DNA of 64,000 nucleotides from Sweltsa coloradensis (taxonomy: Eukaryota; Arthropoda; Insecta; Plecoptera; Chloroperlidae). The stretch covers positions 806,001 through 870,000 of the forward strand of contig JAMZAV010000166.1 in the NCBI GenBank assembly GCA_024449915.1. The letters run 5' to 3'. Below, one piece after another: positions 50,176-61,886 of this stretch; the stretch's first letter is position 1; every line of letters begins with the position of its first letter. A program made the translations under genes and the position numbers. The notes under the pieces are model-generated. The model searched no databases. It was not told the origin of the DNA and saw only the letters and a program-made list of their open reading frames with translations.

Positions 50176-51948
50176 TCAAGGCAAGCCTGTGGTAAAATGT
50201 AAGGTACTTAATGTATTACTATTATTGTTTTGAGATGTTATGGCATTTGCTACAGTTGCAGCAATCATTGCCAGAGGGCCTGGCTCACCAGTGTTAATGT
50301 TTGGAATGGAAGGAACATGAGTCTGTAATTTGTGAAGTACTGGTACTACTTCTGGATGCATTATTATTGGTGTACCTATGATTTCACTTTGAACATCAGT
50401 ATTGCAACACAAATTACCATCTATGGTTATGCTGTAAGGGCGTCGTACAATAGGGGAAGGAGATTCGGGAATAATACAAGTGTTTGAATTGCTTAGAACT
50501 GAGACACCAAACTGTTGGTGACTTTCAAGCTGGCCCTCTGTACTTTGTGCAACACTATTGCTTGTGTAAGTATGAATTACCTGACTGTATGTTTGTTCGC
50601 AAACTTGAAAAGCGTAGATTCCTGGCAGGTCACTTGTGATAGTAGTGGCACTTGAGTGGTTAGAGGTATGTTTTGTCAGACTTTCTTGGCAGTCAAAAAT
50701 TTCATCACAGATTCCGCATTGATACTTTTTAAATGTTTGGTGGAGAAGTGAGTGAGCAGTGAGCTGTGATTCGGTTTGAAAATATTGGTTACAGATTATG
50801 CAAAGGATTTGCTTTTGCTCCAACACATCTGGTACTCGTTTAGAAACTTGATGCGACTTTACGTGCTTTTGAAAGGCACTTTTTGTGGTACATTTTTTAA
50901 GGCAAACAATACATTCGTAGATAGTACGTTTGGTAGTGTGCGTAAGGATGTGCTGACTCAAAGCATCAGGCCGTACAAATGTTTTGCCGCAATTCTCACA
51001 GGAATGAGGACGCTCTCCAGTGTGTTCTCTGCGGTGATAGATTGCTGTACTACGACCCGCAAACTTCTTATGACAAATAGAACAAGAATATGGACGGTCA
51101 CCGGGTTCAGAATGTGCTTTCTTCAAATGTGAACCAAGTTTTATCTCTGAACTAAACGTTTTCGAACATTTATCACAACTAAATGACTTTTTCGCTTGAC
51201 TTTCTTTGTGCAGTTTTATATGGCGCACCAGATGGCTCTTCTGTACAAACCCTTTACCACATACTTCACACTGGTGGCTTCTGTGACCTAGGTGAGTACC
51301 AGAAACATGCAACTTGAGAGCTGTACTTGTTGCAAAGTTCTTTTGGCAAACTGTACACTCATGCACTTTGTCGTGCGTCTTCTTGTGCGTCCATAGAGCA
51401 TGACGCGTGAAGCTCTTCCCACACACCTCACATACTGCTCCACGAGATCCGTCGTGTACTTTTTTATGGTGGTTGAGACCTGTCCGACCAACAAACTTCT
51501 TGTAACAAATGGGGCACTCAAATGGCTTGTCCCCGGTATGTGTTCGTATGTGCTCCTCCAAATACTCTTTCCTTGAGAAACACTTATTACAATCAGCACA
51601 CACAAACAGCTTGTCCTGGCTTTTATTGTGAATTCGTTCGTGTTTAATGAGTGCACTTTTGGCAGCAAACCCTCGCCCACATACACTGCATTGAAATGGA
51701 CGGGCCCCCGTGTGTGTTCGAAGGTGTAGCGTTAATTGACTACGCTTGTCAAAGCCTTTGCCGCAGAATTTGCACTTCATAATTCTTGCATCTGGGTGAA
51801 GCAACATGTGTTTCAAAAGTTGTTGACGTGTTTCAAAAGTCTTACCACAAGAATGACAGGTTCGGATAGTTTTCTTCTTTACATCGATTGAAGACTTATC
51901 TTCATCATCATCATCTTGGTCACAATCAACGTCATTCAAGGTGTCCAC
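50176..51948 (-). CDS. Exon with 14 C2H2 zinc fingers
   Basis: The exon starts at GTG right after the acceptor AG (51950-51949), so the first residue is an internal valine and not a start. An acidic stretch (DQDDDDEDK) precedes the fingers. Fourteen CxxC...HxxxH units follow. Finger 6 has one residue less between its second Cys and first His, and fingers 7 and 9 have four residues between the histidines. Linkers such as TGARPF, TGDKPF and TGERPH support DNA binding. A degenerate VCEQTYSQ after finger 14 may be a dead finger. The stop is at 50176-50178. Confidence 0.93.
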   Translation of the reverse strand: MDTLNDVDCDQDDDDEDKSSIDVKKKTIRTCHSCGKTFETRQQLLKHMLLHPDARIMKCKFCGKGFDKRSQLTLHLRTHTGARPFQCSVCGRGFAAKSALIKHERIHNKSQDKLFVCADCNKCFSRKEYLEEHIRTHTGDKPFECPICYKKFVGRTGLNHHKKVHDGSRGAVCEVCGKSFTRHALWTHKKTHDKVHECTVCQKNFATSTALKLHVSGTHLGHRSHQCEVCGKGFVQKSHLVRHIKLHKESQAKKSFSCDKCSKTFSSEIKLGSHLKKAHSEPGDRPYSCSICHKKFAGRSTAIYHRREHTGERPHSCENCGKTFVRPDALSQHILTHTTKRTIYECIVCLKKCTTKSAFQKHVKSHQVSKRVPDVLEQKQILCIICNQYFQTESQLTAHSLLHQTFKKYQCGICDEIFDCQESLTKHTSNHSSATTITSDLPGIYAFQVCEQTYSQVIHTYTSNSVAQSTEGQLESHQQFGVSVLSNSNTCIIPESPSPIVRRPYSITIDGNLCCNTDVQSEIIGTPIIMHPEVVPVLHKLQTHVPSIPNINTGEPGPLAMIAATVANAITSQNNNSNTLSTLHFTTGLP

Positions 51949-54900
51949 CTTTAATTAAAAAAATAAGTATCGTAAAATTGCAAATATTTTAATTATTTCA
52001 GCAAAAAGTTTTGTAAACCAATAGTAGGCATTGGTTACATGTATTGATATTCTCTATTCAGCCGTAGATAAACACATACATGAATACATTAATTTAGGCA
52101 TTCCAAGCATGTCTCAGGAAGAGAATAAATCTTATATTCTAATCTAAATAGGTTTTAAAAAACCTTGGGGACTTATAATTAACAAAAAACTAATTTATAG
52201 CCATGATTTAAAATGAAAGATAAATAAATCTTATATTCTAACCTAAAACTAGTTTGTACAGAGGTAAAACAGAAGTAGCCTATGTTAGGAATAGGATACA
52301 TAGATATTTATAATTAACAAAAAAAGTAATTAATAGCCATGATTTGGAATGAAAGATGACGAATGATATTGATGGTAGCCTATTATAATATAAAACTAGG
52401 CTATACTTCACTTCTTGCTTTATGTACAATTTTAATTGCCTAGTAAGTTACATTGCAACTTGTGACAATAACAGCTATACCGAGAGAGGGTAGAAAACTA
52501 GAAATATTGTTTCCTAGTGTGTCAAATCTTTAGCAATCTGTGCATGTATCAATATAACTCGTGTTTGCTGGCAATGACAGCTAGATGATAAGGTGAGAGG
52601 AACAGCTTTTTGAACAGTGAGCATCAGCTTCATGAAACACGTCAAGAAAATATAGCCGCAAAAAGCACGGAAAATTCCAACTCCCGGGTGAGCAATGTGA
52701 TCGATCATTAATCAATCGTTACGGTAAATAATGTTATCAAATACTAGGCCGCTTCGCGAACGCTTTTTTAATCGCGTTGATGGATGAGCTTTTTGTAAGT
52801 TTTTAGATTGTGTGCAATCTCTTTGCTTTTGCAAGTGCTTTTTGAACGCATTGTAGGTAATTGTTGTCAAGTTTCTATTCTTAGGCCTACTTGTTAATTA
52901 TTATTATGCCTCTCAAAAAACTCATATTAAAACCTTTATTCTATGGATTCTGGCTAACTTTTCCAACTTTTTCTTTCAAAAGGTACTACATCACCATAAC
53001 CTTAATGTCCATGTGAAATATGAACGTTGAAGCCCCAACAGTTTCGTTAGAATCGACCCAAATGTCACGAAAATATCGCACTAAAAATCGGAAAAAAAAA
53101 TAATGTAAAAGTACAATATTCATGAGAAATATTTCTTCGATTGTACCCAAAAACATGGCAAGTCAAAGTTCAGAGATTTCAAATGTCCTCTTCAATTTTC
53201 ATCAAGATCGCATATGCCGTTTGCCCGGTAGAGCGCGAACAAACAGACAGAAAAAAACCCAAAAAACATTGGAGCTAAATTATTTTAGGGGTCAGTGAAA
53301 TTGGTCTTCGCTTCACTCATCCAATTAATCTACAATTAGGAATGACAATTGGTGGTAAAATATTTATTCGGTTCCAACCCCTCTCTGATTTGGATGAACG
53401 AACAAAGCCACTAAGTTGACACCAACAAACTACATTGAACAGTTCGCATTGTGAATGACAAATTTAACAAAATTGTACCTACTTGAACAGAATTTGATTC
53501 CTATGAACGTATTCGGGTAATGTTCGGATTCGAATAGCCCAAGTGGGCTGTTGTCCATATTAATAAACAACCAAATAACCTTATTAAAACTTGGGCTGGG
53601 CAAAAACATTGATATTTCGATACGATATCGATATTTGTTTTCATATCGAAACTTACACAAAAAATGCTAAATTACATAATTTTGGTGGAGGTTCCAGGTA
53701 GTAGAAATTAAATTAATCCTGGCTGGTACGTATAGTGGAGCTGACAGGTCATAAAACGTGATTGTGAAATCGTAAAAATCATTACCGGTATGGGTTTTTG
53801 GTGATACCTTTTCAACCCTTTTGGCCACGAATTATTTAAAAAAAGGCCCACTCTTTTTTAATTATTTTTTCCACAAACAAATAACATTTCAATATATCGA
53901 TGTCATAGCCCAGTTATAATTAGTAACACATTAGGTTTTTAATTTTATATGGTCTATGGAAAAGAGGATTTCAGGTCAACTACAAATGCAGTTCAGCAGT
54001 TTAGTTTAAAGTTAAAAACAAAGGTACAGACAATGTTGTGCCATTATCTAAATAATATTCACAATAACAACATCATAATCATGTAGATAACATTGCATTA
54101 TATCTATTATCTCATCTAGATAAAACAAGGTCTCAAATTATCTATTATCTTATCTTATCTTATCTTATTTCTTGTTATCTATTATCTGAATCTTAACATT
54201 AGATCAGCTAAAAAAAATCAGAATCACTATCAATTAATGCTAACACTTTTTATAGAAATCAATCCAGAAATTACAAAATCCATCCCAGCGGGGTATCGAA
54301 CCCCGGTCTCCCGATTGCCGGTCGAGTGCTTTACCCCTAAGCTAAGCTGTGTGTCCTTTTTATTGAATCGCCCCAAAATGCAAAACATGCATGTGTTTCA
54401 ACAACATTTATTCAAATTCTATTGCGATTTTTATAATTTAACTGCATCAAATGTGTCAAGAAAAGAATGGTGATAAACATTATGTGAATGACATTTCTTA
54501 AATACTTCTCATTCAAAAGATACAACCATTTTTAAAATAGCCCAATGCTATTCTTATGGGGACATTCTCTTCCAACGCACCGAACTTGCTTCTCGCGTTA
54601 CACTTGAGGTTCCCTATTGCCATTGGTTCAACTGAAAGACTATTACTCTTGACTTGATCTTAAACTAGGAAAACGCTTAAAGTCCCGTCGCGTTGTTGAG
54701 CGAGCACCGGTACGTGCAACACGACCCGAGTACGACATTCCCATAATGTTACATACCAATAAGTCTTTAAGGTCTTGACCAATTTAGCTGAAAATTTGTA
54801 AAATAGAAGAGAATGGATAAAATCCACCGCCATCTAGAGGACCTTGACATCATTCCTCTGGGAAAACTATTTTAACCCTTGATTACTTCTAGGTGGAAGT

Positions 54901-57900
54901 GCATAGTGACCAGAATTCTCGTGCGACTTTTCGTTGCCATGGTAACGTTACTTTTGTTAAAATGTAATTTCTATCTACACTACTTATCGGATCAAAATAA
55001 AATTAACATATTCGTGACCGGACGGACATTCTAAATGATTTGGCTACCTCAGATTTTGTCGCCGTTCAGTTTTTAAAAAAAACTTTAGATTAACTTTAAT
55101 GTAACTTTATAACTTTTTGAACGATTTTGCCACAAAACTAATGGCATTCAATCGGGAACGAAGCTTGCGGATGGTCAAAATTTCAACTCGATCCGAGCCT
55201 CCGTTCGACCGCTATCATGAGCCAAAAAAGCTGCGCGACTTTCCGTTGCCATGGTAACGGTACTTTGTTATAATGTAATTTCCATCTACACTACTTATCG
55301 GATCAAAATCAAATTAACATATTCGTGACCGGACGGACATTCTAAATGATTTGGCCACCTCAGATTTTGTCGCCGTTTAGTTTGAAAAAAAAAACTTTTG
55401 ATTAACTTTAAGAGGAAGGAGGACTGTTGATTTTGTAGTGGTAAAGTAAATTGTATATAACTATTAGACCAATAGATCAATACCGATGATTTTTTTTTCT
55501 CGTACAGAGAACTTCTGTCAAATGAGTGCGTTTTGTTCAGATTTCTTAAAATTTCGTTGGCTTATCAGCAAATAATTTTTAAAGACAACTTTTTAATGGG
55601 ACCAAATACTAACAAAAAATTCAAAGGGCATCTATTCGGGGGTTCTAATTAGAAAGAATTACGAATTTCGTAGCCGTAACTTAATTAGACAAGCGATAAT
55701 CTTAAATGTAAAATTGGATAAAATTTGGTGCGAAAGTTGTGCCCTCTATAGCAAAGTCTCTGAACTACCACAACAGTCTGCATGTTTCTTGGGCGCGCGA
55801 GCGAGAAGCACGGACAGAGAGAGAGAGAGAGTGAGAGAGACCATTCATTCCACAAGAAAGGGTGGCTGGCTATAATGGAGTTCACATCGGCTGTTCAGTG
55901 GGCAACAAATTCGCATTTTGTACAATCCTTAGAAAGGGTTCCAACTGAACAATGCTTCGGAGTGCTTGGTAGCAAAGTAAACCCCATTGTGCAAAAGACA
56001 AATACCATCTCTAAACTAAAAGTGTAGTTGATAAACCTGATCTCTATTTTAATAAATTTATTGTCTTATTTACATTTTTCTAAGCATTTTGGTTTTTTGG
56101 CGAAGTGTTTATCTTAGTTTTTAAGGAAATATCTGATTAAATCATATCAAAAGGTTATGTTATGTGTTTTGCAATTCCACTTAGAATTGAGCTACAATTT
56201 CGATTTAAAAACATTTTAGGCCTTGTTTTGACTTGATGAATTGAATAAACTATATATATAATCAGTAAATGAAAAAATGACACGATTTAACTATCACTTA
56301 TACAAGAGACCCCACACCTGTCATCCCATTTCATCTTGGATTTTAAATTGTAAACCTGGGTAAATGGTTGTAAAATACCTCTATTATATTCGTCATGCGC
56401 CTCTCCATCCTTTCAACTTCAACAAATTATTTTGAAAGGGTTGTTTTTCTGGCTTTTGCACAAGATTTAGATCTTACCTATCCTCGACCCTTCTATTGAT
56501 GGTCTCTAAACCCTTGAATAGAGATAAATTAATTTTCTTTTCATTACATAAACTGTTGTTATTTACCTTTTAAATGTTCTTAAATGTTAATGAATTTAAC
56601 TTTGATGTTTCCCTGAAATAAAATCAACACGAAAATGTTTTTAAACGCAAAAAATTGATTGAGAACTAACAATGTTTACAAATTTCTTAGCATTTCTGAT
56701 GAAGAAGTATGTTGTATATTATACTGTTAAGTTCTTAGTTTTCAATCATTTTAGATTCAAAACATTTTCGTGTTGATTTTACTTCAGTGAAACATTTAAG
56801 CTAAAACTTCACATTAAAGGCATTTAAAAAATCAGTCGTATAGATTTAACTCATTCAACGAAAATTTAATCAAGTGGAGACGCTCGCTTTGCTCGCTCAA
56901 TTAAAGCCATATATATATAGTATAGCATAGCCAACTACTGTACTATGTTTGTATTACTAAAGATATATTAATTATGACTAATTTATAGTACTGGTACTTA
57001 CCATTGTGTTTTCACAACCATCTAGTTCCGTTTTTTCGGCAAGTGTATCATGCTCCTGTGACATTTTGATATCAAGTTCTAATGTGGAGCTTATTGTTGG
57101 CAGTGGTTCCTCCTTAACAGTTGCTTTGCAATCTTCAGTGGGGTTTTCATTCTTAGGTTCTTGAACTATAGTTTGATCAGTCATTGTGGTAGTATGCAAC
57201 TGTGATAATATTTGACATTCTTTAGACTCACATATTGGCAACAAGTCAAAATCAATCAAGTCTTTCATAGCTGAACAGAAATCTGAAGGTCTTCCCAAGA
57301 ACTCAGTTTCTCCTGTGTAGATATATTCAACAAACGACTTAATATCTTCAGCGCTGCTATCTTTCATAAGCACGAAACTGTCTCTCATTGTGTTCAAGTT
57401 TTTGGACAAATATCTGAAGTAAGGACTGAATTCACTCAGTATAATTCCATGAGTGTTAAATGTTTGTCGGTTAACCACCAACGTGACGTCGACTAAATGT
57501 TCACATTCAGCAACGTTTGAGAGCCGGTTTTTATACATGCTTGCTTGATCAAGGTTTACAGAGTGGAACGTTTTTATTCTGCTGATAACTTCTGCATCAC
57601 AAACATCAGTGATTTTGGTTGCACTATGGACATGGGGATTTGCCTGTGATATTTCTTCACAGAGCTGGTCAACCCCAAGAAGACGTGCTACTTCATACAC
57701 AGGTTTCAAATCTTCTTGAGCAATGCAACTAGATCCTTTGTAACAGAAGTCTAGTACAATATCCAAATGTTCTTTTGTTATATTCTGAAGGACAAATATG
57801 AAGGGCTTCTGTCTGCCTGCATACTTTAAGAATATATTTAACAAGTATTTGCTCTTTGCACAGATGATAAAAGAATGGACTCTGACATGGGTGAAATTGT

Positions 57901-58375
57901 CGCTTACAAAAATGACATCAGCTTGCGATGTGGTTCGTGAAGTTAATAAATGATTCAATAATATGTCTGTGTGATAAGTGCAAGTTAGCGACAGCATATC
58001 TTCAAAATGTTCTACTGTTAGATCTTGAAAGTTATGTAATTTTAAGATGTTCATTGCATGGTACAATTCGTTACTAAGATTTGCTTGTACGACCACCTCT
58101 CCAAAATAAATAAGCTCGATGATCTTCTCTAAAACGCTTTCCTTTACATCGTTTATGATAATATAGCAATTTGATGTATCACTAGTAAGAAAGTCACTGA
58201 AGAACGATGTAAAGGCAGCCAACATTTGGCGATGAATGTGTATTTTAACAGCGCCTGAAATCATTGTCATGTCAGTCAAAGTTTGTACACTTGCAAATGC
58301 TTTAAGTGTTGAGGTAAGAGACTTGAAGTGGTCAGCAAATTGAAAGTTGATAGCATGAGGATTGATTACATCCAT
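50176..58375 (-). CDS. Triple-BTB, 14-finger C2H2 zinc-finger protein (two coding exons)
   Basis: Joining 58375-57002 to 51948-50176 gives 1048 residues in one frame (458 + 590). The N-terminal exon holds three BTB/POZ-like units at about residues 20-128, 145-244 and 275-385. The second exon holds 14 C2H2 fingers at about 489-889, then about 160 residues without recognisable domains. BTB domains dimerise and recruit co-repressors or cullin-3, and tandem C2H2 fingers with TGE/DKP-type linkers bind DNA. A nuclear transcription regulator is the natural reading. Known BTB-ZF proteins normally have one BTB domain, so three in a row is odd. The join rests on a perfect donor (ATG|GTAAGT), a good acceptor (AATTAAAG) and matching phase 0. 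Two separate genes are possible, but the BTB frame has no domain end near the donor and the finger exon has no ATG at its start. The intron (51949-57001) is largely transposon. Confidence 0.85.
52744..53325 (-). mobile_element. Helentron-like family 2 element in the BTB-ZF intron
   Basis: The inverted 3' end CTAGGCCGCTTCGCGAACGC is followed by GATGGATGAGCTTTTTGTAA. The core is shared with 45166-45724. The 5' end is the complement of TTGGATGAGTGAAGCGAAG. Confidence 0.72.
54261..54357 (-). repeat. tRNA-derived SINE in the BTB-ZF intron
   Basis: On the minus strand AGCTTAGCTTAGGGGTAAAG is followed by box B GGGTTCGATACCC and a tail ATTTCTGGATTGATT. The head differs from the other SINEs while the tail is similar. 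Confidence 0.7.
54664..56902 (-). mobile_element. 2.2-kb Helentron-like element in the BTB-ZF intron
   Basis: The inverted 3' end CTAGGAAAACGCTTAAAGTC is followed by GTTGTTGAGCGAGCACC. The 5' end at the right is TTGAGCGAGCAAAGCGAGCG on the minus strand. The inner copy of TTGAGCGAGC forms the subterminal inverted pair. Inside is a direct repeat of about 180 bp (54921-55100 and 55229-55410, offset 312). No Rep/helicase frame is visible. Confidence 0.6.
57002..58375 (-). CDS. Exon with three BTB/POZ-like domains
   Basis: The start is placed at the ATG at 58375-58373 (MDVINPHAINF). The open frame runs 14 codons further upstream, but an acceptor (TTTGTTTCAG) at 58405-58404 shows that part is intron. 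BTB1 shows LTDMTMISG then HIHRQMLAAFTSFFSDF. BTB2 shows SQADVIFVSDNF and RVHSFIICAKSKYLL. BTB3 shows LVDVTLVV and THGIILSEFSPYF, and is the closest to consensus. Each is followed by its own C-terminal half (IIELIYFGEV, VLDFCYKGSS, FVEYIYTGET). The tail (residues 385-458) is acidic and polar. The frame runs eight codons past the donor to a stop inside the intron. Confidence 0.88.
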
Positions 58376-58403
58376 CTTGATCTTCAATATGGCTGAAGTT
58401 GAT
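58376..58403 (-). other. Non-coding start of the BTB exon (5' UTR part)
   Basis: There are 28 bases between the acceptor (AG at 58405-58404) and the start codon. A spliced 5' UTR exon must therefore lie upstream, toward higher coordinates. I could not identify it in 58.4-64 kb. Confidence 0.55.
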
Positions 58404-58513
58404 CTGAAACAAAACACTAAATTAAAAAGGTGTTTATAACATTACAAAGGATGATTACAAACAGATATCTTGCTACAAAGTTATATATTAATAAAATAAT
58501 GCAAAGGGATTAA

Positions 58514-58979
58514 TTGGATGAGTGAAGCGAAGACTTCAATTTCACCGACACCCCAAAAAATTAGCTCGGGTGTTTTTTTTTTGTTTTTTTTCTGTTTGTT
58601 TGCCCTCTGCCGGGCAAACAGCATAAAATGGGATCTTGATGAAAATTGGAGGGGACCTTCGAAATCTCTGCCACGTTTTTAACGGGTGGGGCCACAACGT
58701 TTATATTTTACATGGACATTATGGTTATGGTGATGTAGTACCTTTTGAAAGAAAGTTGGAAAAGTTAGCTAGAATCCATAGAAATAAAGGTTTTAATATA
58801 AGTTTTTTGGGGTATATAATAACAATTAACAAGTACGTAACAATAGAAACTTGACAACAATCACCTACAATGCGTTCAAAAAGCACTTGCAAAAGTGAAG
58901 AGATCCCACGCAAACTAAAAACTTACAAAAAAGCTCATCCATCAACGCGACTAAAAAAAGCGTTTGCGAAATGGCCTAG
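58514..58979 (+). mobile_element. Helentron-like family 2 element
   Basis: It starts TTGGATGAGTGAAGCGAAG, carries the shared core, then GCTCATCCATCAACGCG, and ends GGCCTAGT. It lies about 110 bp upstream of the BTB exon. Confidence 0.72.
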
Positions 58980-59616
58980 TGATAAACAAAGAACGTAAAC
59001 GGGATATTTTGCCGTGTCGCGGGCTTACACTCACAAGTGTACACCCACCACACATCAAAATAACCCATACTTCTTCAAGTTGTTAATATTTTTATGCTGA
59101 GGAAGTTTTGAAGATTATTGGATGGAGGATAACCAAGACCCAATTCAATTTGACTAGACTAGGGAACATTTTTCCATGCACAATTCCGGACAAACAGCTT
59201 CTCCGATCTTGATGAAATTTGCGGGACCTTTAAAATCTGCTTTTTCATGCAATAAAATAATTATGGTGTTTCTTTGTGAAGACGATACTCATAACACACC
59301 TAAGGGCAGTGAGAACGAAGTGAGAGTAGTGTCGGTTCAAATGTCTCGTGGAATCATCAAGCAACCAATAAGTAAAGTTAGTATACTACCACAAATAATA
59401 GAGTGTACTCTGTTATCTGTGGTATTACCATTTAACATTTCACCCAGATCTTTCAAGGGGAACAGTATGTTTAACATTTCACTCTATAACCTTTGTTAAC
59501 TTTAATCTTAGAACCACCTTATTCATTTCACTCCATCCATCTCTCTCTCTCTCTAAAGAATAGGCACAAGTGTTATGCTTTACTCTGTATTAGTCAAATG
59601 AAAAAAATTACTTACT

Positions 59617-60007
59617 TAAGGCAGATGCACAATTGCCCGGTAACGAGAACGAGAAGACGCTAACGTTAAGGGCTTCGATGCACAACAGCCCGTGAAGAAA
59701 GCAGGCGGGAACAAATTAAATAATAAGTGTGTTAATTATATTTTGATATTTTGTTATTCCACATATTTGTATTTAATTCATTTTGCATATTACTCGCGTA
59801 AAAACCATCAATCAGCTGATAGGCTACATCTTGATTCCGATTGGATCCGGTAATGTACGGAACGGGAACGTTGCGAAAAGTTAAAACTAGGTGAAGTTCT
59901 CGTTCTCATTTCCGAGATTTATTGTGCATCGTGTCGTAAGTAACATGAGATTAAACTTTCTTCCCGTTCTCATTCTCGATACCGTTACTGCTTAATTGTG
60001 CATCAAC
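59617..60007. mobile_element. MITE with TTA flanks, Harbinger-like
   Basis: The left end AGGCAGATGCACAATT and the right end, inverted, AGGTTGATGCACAATT extend imperfectly for about 35 bp, including GAGAACGAGAA-type blocks. A TTA lies on each side. A 3-bp TTA duplication is typical of PIF/Harbinger. No transposase is present. Confidence 0.55.
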
Positions 60008-60299
60008 CTTTACTTTCTTAACATTTTGTTAGTTCTAACTGTTTTGCAATCCATTGCTTCTAACAGGCAGTGTTCTTTATTTACTTCACAATCATTCATG
60101 TTCTTGTTGGCATTTGATCCATCTCGTAATGCAGGCCTCTTCTAGTCATTTTATAATAAATAATTGTATTTACCAACTTTAAAAGTGTTTTAGAGTATTA
60201 TTTTTATGATAAAATGACTAAGAGGCCTAAAGCGACTGCCAAACGATCAACAGAGTTTTCTTCTTCTTCTATTCATATGCCAACAATTGACATTATTCA

Positions 60300-60520
60300 T
60301 GTCATCATGTATTTTCTAGTTAGCCAGTAGAGATGGGACTCCTGTTCGCTCCGATCTATTTTGTCCCGTTCAACCTTGATATATGAACATTGAAAAAGAT
60401 GTTTCCTGTCTTGTTCGCCAGCTCCACACATCCGACAGACACTAGATTCAAGTTGCCCAGCTCCCATCCATTGCCCAAATTTATTGACACAAGTAACAAA
60501 ATAAAGAAACAGTGGTGACA
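60300..60520 (-). pseudogene. LINE C-terminal zinc-knuckle fragment
   Basis: A short frame reads FGQWMGAGQLESSVCRMCGA then EQDRKHLFQCSYI. The CxxC...HxxxC pattern resembles the end of some non-LTR retrotransposon polymerases. No reverse transcriptase core is attached. Confidence 0.45.
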
Positions 60521-61718
60521 CCTACTGTTGTGATTGGTTATCAATGATCACGTGATACTTTGAAGAGATCTGAATGGAAGTTGCTAACTTTTATTGCCAA
60601 GTAGTAAGTAGTAAGTTTTCACACTGTTATTTATATTTTGGGAATTACTTGTAAATGTGTTGTTGATCTTAGTATGTTCATCTCACGCTTACAAGATCTT
60701 GTAAACATAATACCCAAAAGCATTGAGACCTAAGACTATCCAATCATGTACCTTCTTACATTTGCGCGCTAAGAATACGAAAATCACTGCGACCCGTTAC
60801 TGCATCCTTGCCAAGTTTGGCAAATATGAAATTGAAGCTATTTGCTATTAAGTTTTAATGCAATAGGTCATCACAAAATTTTGCCAAGTTTGGCAATGAT
60901 CATGCAGTCACTGGGCGCCGTCGCAGTGATTTTATGTATTTATTGCCCAATGGTAGAATGGTACATAAGATTGGCATTTATTTTAGATCTCAATTCTTTT
61001 GAGAGACCTGGGTTTGTTTTTTATCAGGTTTTTGTGTACTTGGGCAGTTTCAAGCAAACTATTTTTGACATGCAGAGATGGTAATTTTTAAACAAGTTTC
61101 AGGTGCAAATTATTATTAATTTTGTTGTAAATGGAGTGTCTGCTTACGGGAATGTGAAATAGTAGTTTGGTAAATTTATAATCGTACACATACAACTACC
61201 ATATTCATTTTTTTTTTTAAATGCTGATATATCCTACTTTGATAATATTTATTAAACCTTGAGTCCGGCAACCGGCCTCGGTGACTAAAAACCGGCCAGT
61301 TCGCAACCCTAGATTGCATTGGTCCCCATGCCAAGAGATATTCTTCACAGGGTATTTATTCACGAGTGCTTGAAAAGCACAAAAGAGAAATTATTATTTT
61401 GATTTTTTTTCAATTCAATGATTTTATTAAGACACAATAAGTACATTATTTTCCAAGAATATGTCTCTGTCGGGTAGAGCAACCATATTTAAGTAAATAA
61501 TACTTGATCTTATTACAATTTTGATATTTAATAATTATGATTTACTCTTTACTTTTTTTAATTTGTTTTCTATTTATAGTGGTAGAAACAATGCTAATTA
61601 CGGATTTATTATATTTAACAATGATATGGTAGGAAACATTGTCAAATAGGTACCAGTATCGTGCTAGGTATTTAGCACACTAATACGAATTACAATTAAA
61701 TTGATGATGATTCTGTTG
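60521..61718. other. No gene seen
   Basis: AT-rich upstream flank of the BTB-ZF gene. A 5' UTR exon is expected somewhere beyond 58405, but I could not place it. Confidence 0.4.
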
Positions 61719-61886
61719 CTTATAACATCTCATATTAATGCAATTTAAGGCTATTCGAGACGATGAGTGGTGACAGATGACGAAGGACGATTACAAAAAA
61801 CCCATGCCTTATGCAGGATTCGAACCCACGTCCGTCTTAAAGCCATACGCTTTTGACCGGTACCCTAATCATATTTGTCACCGCGG
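61719..61886 (-). repeat. tRNA-derived SINE, third family
   Basis: On the minus strand a tRNA-like head with box A ATTAGGGTACCGG and box B GGGTTCGAATCC is followed by a body with ACCACTCATCGTCTCGAATA. The 3' end is shared with 16040-16238. Confidence 0.65.

Noticed and set aside
56903..57001. Reading the BTB frame past its donor to a stop at 56978
   Set aside because: ATG|GTAAGT at 57002 is an excellent donor and the finger exon continues in phase, so the last codons of the open frame are intron.
59176..59499. 107-codon plus-strand frame
   Set aside because: Its first third resembles the Helentron-like core (CTTGATGAAATTTG with an ACAAACAG box), so it is repeat DNA.
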